Shown: positions 8,968 to 21,676 of the stretch, piece after piece
Layout: each line of letters opens with the position of its first letter
Position numbering within the stretch: the first letter of the stretch is position 1
Origin: Perca fluviatilis
Taxonomy: Eukaryota; Chordata; Actinopteri; Perciformes; Percidae
Length of the DNA: 64,000 nt
Reading direction: 5' to 3'
Assembly: GCF_010015445.1 (NCBI RefSeq)
Contig: NC_053123.1
Location: forward strand, 8,144,434 to 8,208,433
The notes under the pieces: generated by a model
Databases searched by the model: none
Seen by the model: the letters and a program-made list of their open reading frames with translations, nothing else
What the model was told of the DNA's origin: nothing
Program-made: the position numbers and the translations under genes

Positions 8968-11207
8968 GTAAAGGAAACTGAGTTGATGCCTTGAGTGTTG
9001 TCTTTTGTAAAGCTAGACTGCTAAATCAGCCGGCCCGATATAATGGCCAATATCAGCTTAGCGTAAGTACTGTATATATTTTAAGATTCTTTTTTGGGGC
9101 ATTTTAGGCCTGATAATTGTCTCTATCAATTCCTGAGGGAAATATCTGGCTCTTTAGCTGTCAAATGCTTCACTATGTTTACCAGCTAGTCAATGACTGT
9201 GTCTGCCTGCTGTTTGACGTTTGGATGTCGGCAGGTAGAGTACAGTTGGTTTTTAGACATTTTTAGCTGAAAACAGCTACCTTCTTACGGTCAAAGACGA
9301 CACTATAAGAGCAGTGAGAGTAAACAATGAGCTGAAACTGACTATAAAGCTCAGTGAAGACAAGGGGAGCTGCAGTTTTAGGTAATACCTTCCCCTTTCA
9401 GATTGTCACATTGTTTTCACATTGTCATTTGATACATTGTTATCATAAAAAATATCGATTGTAGTCACTGTAAGATCCTTACTCAGGGCTATAGTCTTAG
9501 TTTTATTCTAAATTGTTGTAATGCTCAGAATTTCCTGTAAATGTACATGTTGGTTTGAAAGAAGGCCTCACTGACCGTACCGACACAATTCAGAAAACAG
9601 GATACCATCATCTTTGGACGTAAAGACATCTGCCACCCAGACGTGAATTGTTTGGCTGCTAAATCAAACTATTAAAAAGTATGCACGTCAACACTACTTA
9701 TACAGGCCTGATGTCAAACTACTAAAGACAAGCTTTTAGTTTGCATAAGGAAATAAAATACACATCAGGTAACAGGCTGGTATTAACTTTGAAGTTGTTA
9801 TAAAGCCAGTTAGTGACCACTGCTGTGTTAGGAGTAAAATCTCCTGAGGGAATCCTGCTAACCCAGTTTGACATCACCCTATGTTTTTATTGAGATCATT
9901 ATCACAAATATTACCTTTGACAGAATCAATTTCCTTGTTTTGTCCTCTGTGGTGCCATATCGGCTAAATGTTGCATTCTTCCTCCGCGATTCCCACTTCA
10001 CAGGTCCCCGCACGAAATAAAGCAGGAATGGAAACTGGAGCAGGAAATTGAAAAGAGGGGTCCTGTTGTGTTGTGGAAACCGCTGTGCCTACTTCTATTT
10101 CCTCTGAACATGCCAGTCTCGTACACTCACACGTGCACTGTCTAATAATGCTCAAAGTCCTTGAGGGGAAAATTCTGGCCAGACGTGTAATGCAATATTA
10201 TCCATAACACTGTCGCTGTTTCAAAGATAGATTCACTTTTTATTGCTAGGGCACTGACATGGCGGTGGTATGCCATTTGGCATCCTCAGCCCTTCTTGGC
10301 TCATTGTTCATGCGGCCTGGTTGGCTGGAGCACTTCAAAGGACATGCGGCAGGATGGCACACAACAGCTGGCATACAGCTTGTGGCTTAGAGGCTGCCCA
10401 CCAATGTTTACTGAGTGCCAAAGCCAGTTTAGAGTCTCTGGTGATTATAACACTTAATTTTTTTAGAGGTGAAAAGAGAAATGGGAGTTCCTAGAGTCTG
10501 TCTTCTTTTTCTGTATTAGCATGCAGAGGGAGACAGACAGACATTATTTGAGAACAGACGAGACCAGGCACAAACAAGATATTGCAAATAATCCACTTTC
10601 AACAATTTTGATATTATGTTTTTCGAAAATGTCTAGCTAAGAAACACTTCTCATTAAAAAATCCTGTCGTGATAACAAATTTTGATTCAACAGCACATAT
10701 AGATTAAGATAAGATAAAAAACTTGTTACAGCAGCTCAAGAGTCAAAAATGAAAGTTAAAAAGGTGATTGGGAAAAATGCAAATGAAGTAAAAAGTTAAA
10801 TAAAGCTACAGTTATGTCCATGATGGATAATTGCACAAGATAATACTGAAATACAAGACAACCTTCACTCTTAGGCCATTATGTAACAGTGTAGACATGT
10901 TTTAATACATTTTTGTGTATGACTGTACAGTTCTGACAAGATCATTGCAAAGTCATTGTGTGTCCCCGCTCATAGAATGGGTTTGAACATCCTCATCTGG
11001 CAGGTTGGATTGTTTGAAAACTCTAATGAGGTCTGGCTGTCTGGTGTGCCACCGGTCTACGGGAAACAATTAGCAACAGCCTCACCGTGACAGGATGTAG
11101 TCTGCCATTCTTCTGCTGAGCTCACTCACCCTGCTGAGTAGAACCTGTGCTACTGACTCCTTACTCAAAGACAAACAAACAAACAGTGACTTACTTTCAG
11201 GATCATC
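8968..11207. other. No supported gene
   Basis: AT-rich unique-looking sequence. I see no splice-bounded open frame and no clear repeat. Probably intronic or intergenic. Confidence 0.3.
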
Positions 11208-11215
11208 ACGTAGAA

Positions 11216-11617
11216 CAGGAGTGTCAAACTCAATATCACTAAGGGCCACACTGGAAAATGAGAATCACATCAAGTGCCATACATGTATAGTTTATTGACA
11301 TGGTTTTATTTAAGGCTTTTAACTTTAAAAAAATCTTTGACTTTATTATTGCATGTCTCATATTGTCTTCTCACTGACAGTTTGGTCGACGTAAAGTCCT
11401 AAAAAAGTCAGTAAAAAAGTTCCTCAGCCATCAGGAAAAAAAAGCGCCCTGAAGGTAAAAAAATAAAATAAAAAGAAAGCAACAAAAACTTTGGCAAAAA
11501 AAGCAACAAAAACTTTGGAAAAAGAGACAAATACGTAGAAAAGTCAACAAAAACAATTCGGATCAAAATCTGCGAAGGGCCGGATTTGGCCCGCGGACCT
11601 TGAGTTTGACAAGTGTG
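11216..11617. mobile_element. hAT-like MITE with perfect 8-bp TSD
   Basis: The termini are CAGGAGTGTCAAACTC (11216-11231) and GAGTTTGACAAGTGTG (11602-11617), an imperfect 16-bp inverted repeat. The flanking 8-mer ACGTAGAA is identical at 11208-11215 and 11618-11625. This is the hAT signature. The interior has a tandemly repeated AGCAACAAAAACTTTGG motif and ends in GGCCGGATTTGGCCCGCGG. Non-coding, 402 bp. Confidence 0.92.
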
Positions 11618-11892
11618 ACGTAGAAGATCGATTTATTTTGGTTCTATGAGAGTTGGCTATAAAGGTGTATATACTGTAGCACATCCTGTGTGTTAAAAGT
11701 CCCCAAACAGAGGTGACCTGACCACCCCTGAGAAGTGGAAGTTAAAATCAAACACTCCTTCATGGGAAGGACCCGCCCCCTTCAGGTGAAATCATTCCCC
11801 TTAATTAGAGGCTATATGTACAGCCTTCCTCCCTTTGTTCACTCTTTACCACCTAACTACGATGCCTGAGTCTTGTAAGTTGATTTGCTTAA

Positions 11893-12566
11893 AGGAACAC
11901 GCCAATTTATTGGGACTTTAGCTTATTCACTGTAACCCCCAGAGTAAGACAAGTCCATACATACACTTCTTATCTCCGTGCGTGCTGTAACGCTGTCTGA
12001 CGGCTCCAGCATTAGCTTAGCCTAGCACAGATCCTGCAGGTAACTGGTTCCAACTAGCCTACTGCTCCCAATTGTGACAAAAGTGACAAAATAACGCCAA
12101 CATGTTCCTGTTTACATGTTGTGATTTGTAGAGTCACAGCGTGTACAAAAAACAACGTAACATGAGACACAGCCATCTTCTATCCGTAAAACAAACCGGG
12201 AACTATATTCTCAGACAGGCTTGCTGCGAGCATATCACTCCGCCCAAGTACTATATTCTTCCGGCAGAGAATATAGTTCCCGGTTTGTTGTCACGGTTAG
12301 AAGACGTGCTGTTCTGTTTTTGTACAACGCCTGTGACTAACAAATCACAAACAACATGTATAATAGGAACATGTTGGCGTATTGTCAATTCGACAGCAGT
12401 AGGATTACTGGAACCATTCGCCTGCCTGTTCTGTTATGGGCTGATGTCGCTGGAGACGTCGGACAGCTTTACAGCACGCACGGAGATGAGAAGGGTATGT
12501 ATCGACTTGTCTAACTCTGGGGGTTACGGTGAATAAGCTAAATTCCCAATAAGTCGGCATGTTCCT
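11893..12566. mobile_element. TTAA-flanked foldback MITE 'AGGAACACG' (copy 1)
   Basis: TTAA flanks at 11889-11892 and 12567-12570. The inverted ends AGGAACACGCC and GGCATGTTCCT continue into long arms, and much of the 674-bp element pairs with itself. The central part has a near-perfect inner inverted repeat: ACCGGGAACTATATTCT at about 12196, and AGAATATAGTTCCCGGT at about 12277. The open frame at 12141-12536 lies in this hairpin and is not a gene. A second, interrupted copy is at 54.4 kb. Confidence 0.88.
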
Positions 12567-12570
12567 TTAA

Positions 12571-14124
12571 ATATTGATTGGTTTTGATTGTCATTAATGC
12601 ACACAGGTTATCTTTGTATTTCTTGTTAAAGCCTCTGAACACCCACACAGGTGTTTTTCATTTATTCTGGCTGATTAGTCTTTTTTCAGGTTGAAGGTCG
12701 GCCGGAGCTTTGATGGGAATTTATTAGGTCACAAATTCTTTCCAATTCTACCAATAAGGATGACAAAGGTGTCATTTTCCCGCCCTAACAGGTGCAAGAA
12801 CACTAACTGTGGACTCAGGAAGATGTCAATCACTCAGTCTAACCACACCCACACAGTCCTGGAAAAGGTCCAATCAGCCACATTAACTACCTTTTTAATG
12901 AGTTTTGGTATTTTGCTGCAGAGTTAAAACACACATACCCAGACAGAAGTGGGCAGCAAAGAAATTATACTGAAGCTGCCTTCTGCCAATAAATGCTCTG
13001 CTTCAACGGCCCACCTGCTTACTGCTTCTTCTTTCATGCTGACATCAATTCAGTCTACTCCAGTGTTTCCCTTCACTGTTGTCTATTGATATCGTACTAG
13101 AGAAATGCTTTCGGATTATTGGATATTTGAGATACATGAACATCAATTGAGAATCATTTTTTTTATTTTGTAATTTAGAACAAATGGTCATAGTTATATT
13201 TGACAGAAAAGGTTCTGCCACTTGAATATTCTGCTAGGAAAACTAGTCTAGTCTAACTTACATTAACATTAGATGCTTGATAACAAAAGCAGAACACAAA
13301 GGGAGGAGGTCGGGGTGTTAATGTACTGGTATATGCAGAGTAAGATTGGATGTTTCTAGTCAGCTGGTAGCCAAACCGCTTATGAATGCTACCTAATTAT
13401 GTAAAGCTGACTATGGATGTGATTGTGAAGTGCAGAATGAAACCATATAAACATTGTATCATCAGCACTTCTTTCTGGTTCTGCTGCATCGGCCACTGTC
13501 GCATACCATAAACCACGCATCCAAGCTTGTGACCTTTTGGCACATGCCTTCTCTCTCTTTCACTATGCATTTATGACAGAAATGGAACAAGTGAAACCAT
13601 ATTTTACAGAATTTTATTTAAGGGCTGCTAACTGAATCCAAATGAGTCACTGACTGTGACTCATATGCCATTCACTGCCTCCACTGCTGCACCTGAGTGA
13701 GACGGAGTCAAATGTAGTGAAAGACAAAGCGTGTTCAGATTTATTCATTCAAGCTATGGTATCAGCTGCAGCAATGGTCCCAGCAGGGGACTGAACATTT
13801 CCAAACGGGCTTATGACAACCAGGTCACAAACTGTTATGCTTTTCTGTTCTGTTCTGCTGAGGTCTGTGTCTAGATATTCCAGTATGAGGACCTGTCTCT
13901 GAATGGAAAGGGAGAAATCGATGCTTTACTGGCTAAATCTGATTTTAATCAGTTTTAGTGACATTTACAAAAAAACAGCACAGCCATAATGCAGAAATAT
14001 TCACGCTATTAGCAGCATAGCACTAGGGATGGCATTGTCTGTCTGTTGGTTGGTTGGTTCACCACTTTGGTCCAGACTGACATACCTCAAGCAGTATTGA
14101 ATTGATTTCCATGAACTATCCAAT
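12571..14124. other. No supported gene
   Basis: Unique-looking AT-rich sequence. An open frame at 12691-12927 has no motif or splice support. Confidence 0.3.
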
Positions 14125-14138
14125 AAAGATATTCACGC

Positions 14139-14324
14139 TGGGGCGGCCTCTAGCTCACCCAGTAAGAGCGGTCGCCCCATGCTGGCTGAGTCCTGCAGCT
14201 GCATGGGTTCGAATCCGACCTGCTGCCCTTTGCTGCGTGGCATCCCCCATCTCTCTCACCCATTCATACCTGTCCACTGTCACTACATAATAAAGGGAAA
14301 AGCCCCAAAAAGTCTAAAAAAAAA
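14139..14324 (+). mobile_element. tRNA-derived SINE (copy 2) with target duplication
   Basis: Plus-strand copy. The A box (TAGCTCACCCAGTAAGAGC, about 14151) and B box (GGTTCGAATCC, 14206-14216) are close to tRNA consensus. A tRNA-unrelated body and a 3' A tail follow. The flanking target duplication AAAGATATTCAYGC is at 14125-14138 and 14325-14338, with one mismatch. It was mobilised in trans by a LINE. Confidence 0.92.
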
Positions 14325-14338
14325 AAAGATATTCATGC

Positions 14339-17300
14339 AAACTACAGGTTCAGTGCTGCTGACTTTGATAATCCCATGCCTTTCCTTCCTCCGTGAGGTT
14401 GAAGTGTTTGGCTTTTGATCAAATATCTTTTGGACAAATTACTATAAAAATTGGTGCACACATTCGTGTCCGCCTAGGTAGAATTGTAACACCTCTGGTC
14501 ACTTGACTTTGTCATCTAGCCAAGCTCCACAATCTGTTTTAAAATGTCCTTTTGCACAATACTTAGATTTTTGCTAGCTGTATTTTATGCTTAGTTATGT
14601 TTGTAAACTTGACCTGCTAGCATGTTTCATTGTGAGCATGTTAGCTTGGTGATATTAGTATTGTACAACGTCACAGAGTCGCTACCATGGCAGTGGACTC
14701 TTGATTTTTACGGTGAGTAATAGGAAACGTGATGTTGTGCCATGAGCAGCAGGAATGGCAGTGAACATATTCCTTAGTTATGGTAATGATTACACAGAGA
14801 GCTAACTAGATCAGCACACGTCTGACAAACAGATTGCTTAAATGAAACTACTGTTGTAGCGTGGGGTTCAACCCCGCTGTCAATAAACCCGTTCTCTACT
14901 TAATTGCTATTCTTGCTTTGAAAACACAATTAAGATGTTTCAAGGGGCTCTGCATTAAAAGTGCTATCAGGGAACAAAAGCAATAAATGAGTTTAAATTT
15001 CACCGGGGAACATAGTAATTAGGAGTGAGGGGTACACTTGCCCTGGTGGATTTCACTGTTGACTGGAGTGCTCTGTAAAATTCCCCGTAGGTGTTCACTG
15101 TGTGGCTCCTTCTGTGTACTGAGGTGAGCAACAACATGCTTTATTCAGAAATGAATGTATCCGTCCAATAGAATTACAATGGCCCATGTGTATTTATTTA
15201 ACACATTCAATTAAAATCACAATATTGTCCATACGTTCGATCCACAGTTTAAAGTATCTTTGTATCCAATTAGAGCGTTCCTTTCTCCCACATGCTGTCA
15301 ACAGACTAGTGGCACTTGTACTGAGCTTGTGTAGCTGTGTTTCTCGTGTGCGTGTAAGGGGAGTTTAAATTACCTTTAGTTTTATAATTAAGCAATATGG
15401 TGCAAACGGGTACGTTAAATATGTGCCCACGTTTAGTAGTGTAGTATTATGTGATTAGCTGTGTCGATGAATCATGCAGGCCGTGAGTGGCTCTCATATT
15501 CAAATGTCATCCTCTAAGACAATCAGGCACTGATTTACAGTCACAGCTTTTGGGGTTTGCAGGCTTTTGTGCATGCATGTAGGAGATGGTCTTGACTTTA
15601 ATGAAACAGGTTTAGCTTCATAATGAGAGAACACTCTGACCGTAAGCGTTTGTCATAATGTGAATATATCTAAAAGACAGCATACCAGAACTCAGCTTCT
15701 AATTCTGTACATTGTCCAGTGCAGTAATTAAAAGAAATGCATTCTTAATTGGCTTGAGCCGTCAGCGTTTTGAAACACAGCATACCTTCAACAGGCGAGA
15801 GCTTTACAAACAAACACATTATAAATAGCGAGGAATGAGTGAAGACTCTAAATGGAATATTTGAGCGTCCATGTACTGTTCTGTTTGTGTACCACATTAA
15901 AGCAAATGCTTTCCAGTCTTATCTCATAGGGGTTAGGTTGATTACTGATGTGGTGCAAATAGAGCTGCAAAGTTATTGCTTGATTTTAATCGCATTTAAT
16001 TTTGAAGGATCTGTCAAATGTATTGTAATGGGACATTTATTGCATATGAGAAGGCACAATAAATGTGTGCATTATGAATAAATATTCACAATTTATTTTT
16101 TTTATTTAACTGATCTATCAATAAACTAATGTAGCCTAATCTGTACTGCCTAGCAACAAAACAAGCACAATGTGACTTCATCCAGTGGTTTTAAGTGTAC
16201 GGCCCCAGTTATGTTATAGATGATAATCTGCTGTTACCATAGTAATGCTCCTCACAACTGGTGTGAAGATTGCACTGTGGTGAAAATAAGAACCAAAGCG
16301 TCTTTCCCGCCTCGCTGTCATTCCCTGAGCTCTCTTTCTGTGCACTAATGTGCATGGTGTTGTTGGTGGATTAGAGCCGCATGTTTATCACACTGCAACA
16401 GGACTTTCACTCTGCTGCAGGAAGTGTTCTCCACACCTTAGTCCCTTTTGGGTGTTCCTGAGCAGCATTATTGTGAACAAGCATTCAATGTGGAACATAT
16501 TCTCTGAAGCTTAGACATACAAAATGTATTGCATTTCTTGTTTTAGGTTCTGCGTCTGTATTCAGAACCTGGGGGGGAGGGGGACCAAAATTTGCTGAAA
16601 GGGATTATTTGACTCCAGAAACAAGTCTACACCTAATCCACTGAAATAACACATTTCATCTTCTTGTGTTGAGCTCCTAAGCCAAATCTAATGAAAAAAA
16701 CTTCAGATAAAGGACTGAGTGAAAAGTGAGAAGCAAAGTGTTCCGGCTTTTGCTATAAATCTAGGAAGGATTATTTTGCTATATGTGCCATGAATTGAGC
16801 ATCTGTGTGGCTGGATGAAATAGTCCAGTGAGTGATGTATCATTATCACAGGGGGTGGGGTTAAGCATTAGTGGTCTGGGAGAAGAATAGGATTGTAGGA
16901 TGGAATGGTTTGCGATCGACTCAAGATTAAACTTATTTTATCTGGCTCAAATTAATCAAATCCATCTCACTTGGTTACCAAATGCATCATGACACAGATA
17001 CAGTGGAATGTCAAAATACAAACCCATAAAGGAGGAATATTGCATCATGCCATGTACTACAGCAAGACTATCGGTGTGGAAACAAAGTGGGAAATGAAAG
17101 ACCAAAAACATGGACATGTCCACGGTCATGCCACAATAGTCTGCACTGAAAACTTGAGACAGAGAGGAAGGAGAAAGACAAAGAAAAAAAAAGACACACG
17201 GGGGAACGTACAATGGGGAGACGGTACACACGCAGGCAGACGCAATAACAGTCATCTGGGGGATCCTCAGTGTCAGGAGACCCACGAGGGATCACTGAAG

Positions 17301-19147
17301 CCATACACATCTGAACTATTGCCGCCTGGCATGGCTTAACAGGATTGGCTGCTGTGTTGTGGCTTGGATACCATTAATCTGTTTTATCCACTTACTGCAC
17401 CTTAAACTGTGGTGGAAGGATATACAGCAAGCTGTTGCTATCTCCTGTTGGTTATCCCTTCTTTAAACCTGCTATTCTATTCTAGTTTAGTCCTTCATTG
17501 TAACAATATCTTATGGCACAATATGGAAAAGGCAAGTGATTTTAAAAAGGGAATTTGATGACAAAGGAAGCCAAAATCATTCAACTTAAAAAAAGAAGAA
17601 GAAATGAACATTTTAAATTGTCAAAGTCAAAGACGTAGCGACTTTACTTCTCCTTGATACATGGATTCCTCAGTGAGTCTTCACTATCTTCTTTAAGCTT
17701 ACAGTGTTTTCATTTGACAGCTGAAATGACAAAAGAACAAATTACAGCCTGCAGACCCATTCAATTGACCTACAGAAATCAGTATGCATTCATACTGTGG
17801 CCCCAATATCGAGTCAGAAATCTGGCTTTTCACTATCTCGGATAAAAAAAGTCGCTTAAGTCTGAAAGAAACTTGTCTCTGTGCTGGACCATTGGGCCAA
17901 ATCAATGAGCTGAACATTCACGACCGGACTAAAACCCTGGGCCTTAATTAAGTTAGTTGGATGCACAAACACACGCCCTGTTAGCCTTTTCCCTTCTTGT
18001 GTGGGTGGCTGAAATCTTGAAATTAAATAAGATAATGGAAAAGAGGAACATTATTAGATTATTCCAAAAGGGTTACAAGAAAAACTCTGTTGTCTCACAA
18101 CAGTTTACTGCAGTACCAGCAACTTCCCCCGCTTATCATGGTTGCTACATTTGCATGGCCGAGCATCTACCCTCTGCTCCTCTGTCCCACTTTGAATTGC
18201 ATTAACCTGTAGTGTTCAAATGTGCCAACGTTAGCTTATCTCCTAAAAGATAATGCTGTGCTCTCTAGAGAATGCTCAGCTATCATGGGTTTGGAAGAAT
18301 TGATCTTCCCGTCATAACGTGCAGGAAATCCCTCCGGTGCTGTCAAAGCAATATTACAATAAAGGCATACAGTGTGTATTTCCTGCAGATCTTGGAAGAC
18401 TCAAATAGAATTACCAGTCGTGTTTGGAAGAAAAACAGCTAGATTTGATGAAGCAGGTGTTTTAAAAGGCCTGTATTGGCATTTCTGGAGGGTTATTGAC
18501 AGCGTTTGGAACTACAAGCTGCTCCTGTTAGTAGAGAGGTATTAGTTGTGGCTTATCAGTATTGGTGCAATGAAGACAAAATACATATTGTTTTTACTGA
18601 CTAGAATAAAGCCGTTGGCTTTTGTTGCTTTCATTTTTTTTTTTTTTATGATATTCTGTACCATCTGCTAAAGATTTAAACTCAATCTCTGTGTGGATTA
18701 CAGTTATTCTGTGTTTCCCGTTGAGTGGAGAGTGTTAAGGATCCCTTGTGTAATTCCACAGGTACAGCAGATTCCAGTTGTCGTTTGTAAAATCCTCACT
18801 GACCTCTCCGCTCCACTTTGATTCCCTGACTCCATCTTAAGTGGAGTTGACAGTTGGCGTTTACTCTGAAACTGAAGCAGTCTTTTTTGATCTACCCTTC
18901 AAAAACGAGTGCATGGACACTCAAGAATGCACTGTGATCTTTCAGTATTTGCATCAGGAAGAAATGATATACACATTAACAAAGAGTCAATAAACTATAC
19001 AAAAAATATGAAAATATTTAGATGACATATTAATGAAAGTTACCTATGTGTTATATTTTGTTGCTCTCTCCCTTTTATAGTTGTATGTGAAATCCTGCCT
19101 ACTTCACTCTGCAAATGGCCACACATTACCAAGCATATATATATTCC

Positions 19148-19149
<2 letters not shown>
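14339..19149. other. Long gene-free stretch
   Basis: About 4.8 kb of AT-rich, mostly unique-looking sequence. The longest open frames (16971-17339 on plus, 16956-17285 on minus) overlap each other in opposite strands, are low in complexity and lack motifs. A poly-T run lies at about 18637. No exon can be supported. Confidence 0.35.

Positions 19150-19200
<51 letters not shown>
19150..19200. repeat. (AT)n microsatellite
   Basis: About 25 uninterrupted AT units. Confidence 0.98.
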
Positions 19201-19203
<3 letters not shown>

Positions 19204-19499
19204 TGTTCTGTTGTTATTTTTAAAAATAAAAAACTAAATAAAAAATGGATCTGTCATGGTACCCTGCATAAGTGGCATCACGCTCTGTCTGCCACTTGTT
19301 GTCTGTAGCTGGTTGTGCTTTGCATGTGTGGGATTCTGAAACGTCCTTAAATTCGGGAATTGTCGTTTGTTTATTCAAAGTCAAAGACAGTCCAAAGTAG
19401 TGCTACTTTGCACATTTTTGTTGGTCTGAGGTGCCGTGCTGTGCTGTGTGAGAGGGGGATTAGCCAGCGGTTAGAGTGGAAAAAGCCAATGTGTGCTTC

Positions 19500-19633
19500 T
19501 TTTACCGATATATATTTAACAATATCTTTTGCATTTCTAATCCAAACAACGTCAAATTTGGCACTCGTGCCAGTAGCGAGACACCTGTCAAGTTTGAAAT
19601 CCATCGGACTAACGGTTCTAGAGATATACATAA

Positions 19634-19669
<36 letters not shown>

Positions 19670-19690
19670 GACAGACGTTCCTGCAATTTA
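19500..19690. repeat. Dispersed repeat attached to a (CA)n tract
   Basis: CAAATTTGGCACTCGTGCCA, then CCATCGGACTAACGGTTCTA, then (CA)n at 19637-19664 and ACAGACAGACG. This order of modules ahead of a CA tract is a recognisable fish repeat. The class is unknown. Confidence 0.5.
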
Positions 19691-20092
19691 TAGATAGATG
19701 TTGACATCATTTTGCTGAATTAAAACAAAATGTCAAATTAAACAGCATAGCTGCAGGGTCTCTACCAATAACAGCATTCCCTTTTGTCATAGTACCCTTT
19801 GGTCTCCAATTCCAGTGAGCAAAACTTTCCTATAAAAGCCTCTATTTTCTGTCACTCTTTCTTCTGACGCCCAGACGAGTGTCACAGATCCTGACAAGGC
19901 TGACAAGACAAGTGTCAACACAGGTGACAAAAAGTCTCTCTTGCCACATTTTCTTTTCAGTCAAAGTCTAAGAAAAATAAAAGTCACCTTTGTTACTTTA
20001 TTGTGCCAGATTTTGCCATTCTGACACTTAATAAAGCGCTTTATAAAAACTTTCTTTTCAGTCTGTCTACAGCCACGCTAGTGACTGCGTGA

Positions 20093-20411
20093 AGGCCAAT
20101 TTATGCTTCTGCGTTAAATCGATGCCGTGGCTACGTACGTAGATACGTGGCGATACCGACCCTACGCCAGACCCTACGCCGTAGCGCGTCGCTCGGCTGT
20201 GGCTTGGTAGCATTACATTTCGCCCTGGTTCTCCTTCTCCATAAACAACATGAAATCAGGGAGAGGGTTGACTTTTCCTGCTACAGATTTCCCACCGTGG
20301 TCAGAAAGCACAGGGGAGACACTTTGTTTCTCCCACTATGCCTCTAGAGCCGCTACTGCTCCAAAGCTAATCGCCATCACTCACTCGCTCTACACACACC
20401 CCCCCCACCCA

Positions 20412-20454
<43 letters not shown>

Positions 20455-20534
20455 CACATGCCAGCCCTGCTATTCTCTTAAAGAGATTGACGCACGCACC
20501 AACGCACAAGTATAAACTTCAGGCCACATACACA
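20093..20534. mobile_element. Non-autonomous DNA transposon, GGCC-type ends
   Basis: The left end GGCCAATTTATGCTTCTGCG faces the right end, whose reverse complement is GGCCTGAAGTTTATACTTGT. The interior is CpG-rich with TACGTACGTAG and repeated CCTACGCC, and holds a (CA)n tract. Termini are diverged and no target duplication is evident. Harbinger- or hAT-like, non-coding. Confidence 0.5.
20413..20458. repeat. (CA)n microsatellite
   Basis: About 22 CA units with one CG interruption, inside the GGCC-type element. Confidence 0.97.
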
Positions 20535-21144
20535 GGCTACGGCGAAAGCTCTGCGTGGAGCCTCTGCACAACCATAAATCAATGTGTCTTCTGAAAACTG
20601 AACCAGTAGCAAAAGTGATCAATGACTGCAGGGGATCAGTTATCTTTGAATTGATTTGTACTTTGTACCGTTTTTAACTGTGTTTCCAAGATACTGTGTT
20701 CCATTTGTATTAGTCATATTCTGCACTTTATGTTTGAAACAATGGTTAAACACACACTATCTCCTTCAGGCCACTCCTCTTTCTGGAATAAGTCAAAGTT
20801 TGACATGCCCTCCCTCTTCTTCCTGCTCTCAACACAGAGAGTTCCACTCTGTTCATGTGTTACCTCGTTCCCTCTCCTCACCCCATCTGTCAGTATGACG
20901 ATGGGTGGAACCAACAAGAGCTGAAAGGAGCAAATCAGTGAGGATCAGTAATACCCTTTTCCACCAAGATTAGTGTGTATATTCAGTTTTTTTTTACACA
21001 TGGTTAAACCTGCTTAAAATAGCCAAGACTCCTTTTCCCTTGCCAGTAGACGAGTATGTCTGTTTTTCTTTTTTCCTGGTGTCATGTGCCAGAAAATTAT
21101 TTCTTATATTATTATTATTATTATTTATCTACTGATCTTTCTCT
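20535..21144. other. No supported gene
   Basis: Short open frames on both strands around 20.66-20.92 kb overlap and have no motif. Nothing else is distinctive. Confidence 0.3.
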
Positions 21145-21148
21145 TTAA

Positions 21149-21672
21149 AGGTCCCATGACATGGTGCTCTTTGGATGCTTTTATATAGACCTTAGTGGTC
21201 CCCTAATACTGTATCTGAAGTCTCTTTCCCGAAATTCAGCCTTGGTGCAGAATTACAGCCACTAGAGCCAGTCCCACAATGAGCTTTCCTTAGTATGTGC
21301 CATTTCTGGGTCTGTAGCTATTGAGGAGGAGAGAGGGAGGGGGGAGGCAAGGTGGAGGGTGGGGGTTGGCCTTGACCAACTGCCACTTTGCTCGTTTGAA
21401 AGCCATGATGTCTCTCTCTCATGGGTGGGCCAAATTCTCTGGGTGGGCAAAGCAGAGAAAGGGGAGGTAACCTTGCTCCTTATGACCTCATAAGGAGAAG
21501 ATTCCAGATCGGCCCATCTGAGCTTTCATTTTCTCAAAGGCAGAGCAGGATACCCAGGGCTCGGTTTACACTTATCACCATTTCTAGCCACTGGAGGACC
21601 ATAGGTAGGCTTGGGGAACTCATATTAATGTTAAAAAACCTCATAAAGTGACATTTTCATGCCATGGGACCT
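21149..21672 (+). mobile_element. TTAA-flanked MITE 'AGGTCCCATG' (copy 2, basic form)
   Basis: TTAA at 21145-21148 and 21673-21676. Ends are AGGTCCCATGACATG and CATGCCATGGGACCT. The 524-bp element is the same as the one in the candidate membrane-protein gene at 2.76 kb, in the opposite orientation and with only one copy of the 46-bp unit. Its open frames belong to the repeat. Confidence 0.9.
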
Positions 21673-21676
21673 TTAA

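Noticed and set aside
12141..12536. 131-codon open frame
   Set aside because: It lies within the foldback MITE hairpin, and its end matches the arm of the 54.4 kb copy.
14139..14324. True tRNA gene
   Set aside because: The A and B boxes are tRNA-like, but there is no cloverleaf closure, and the body, A tail and target duplication show it is a SINE.
16956..17339. Overlapping open frames on both strands of more than 100 codons
   Set aside because: They shadow each other, are low in complexity, and have no motif, promoter or splice support.
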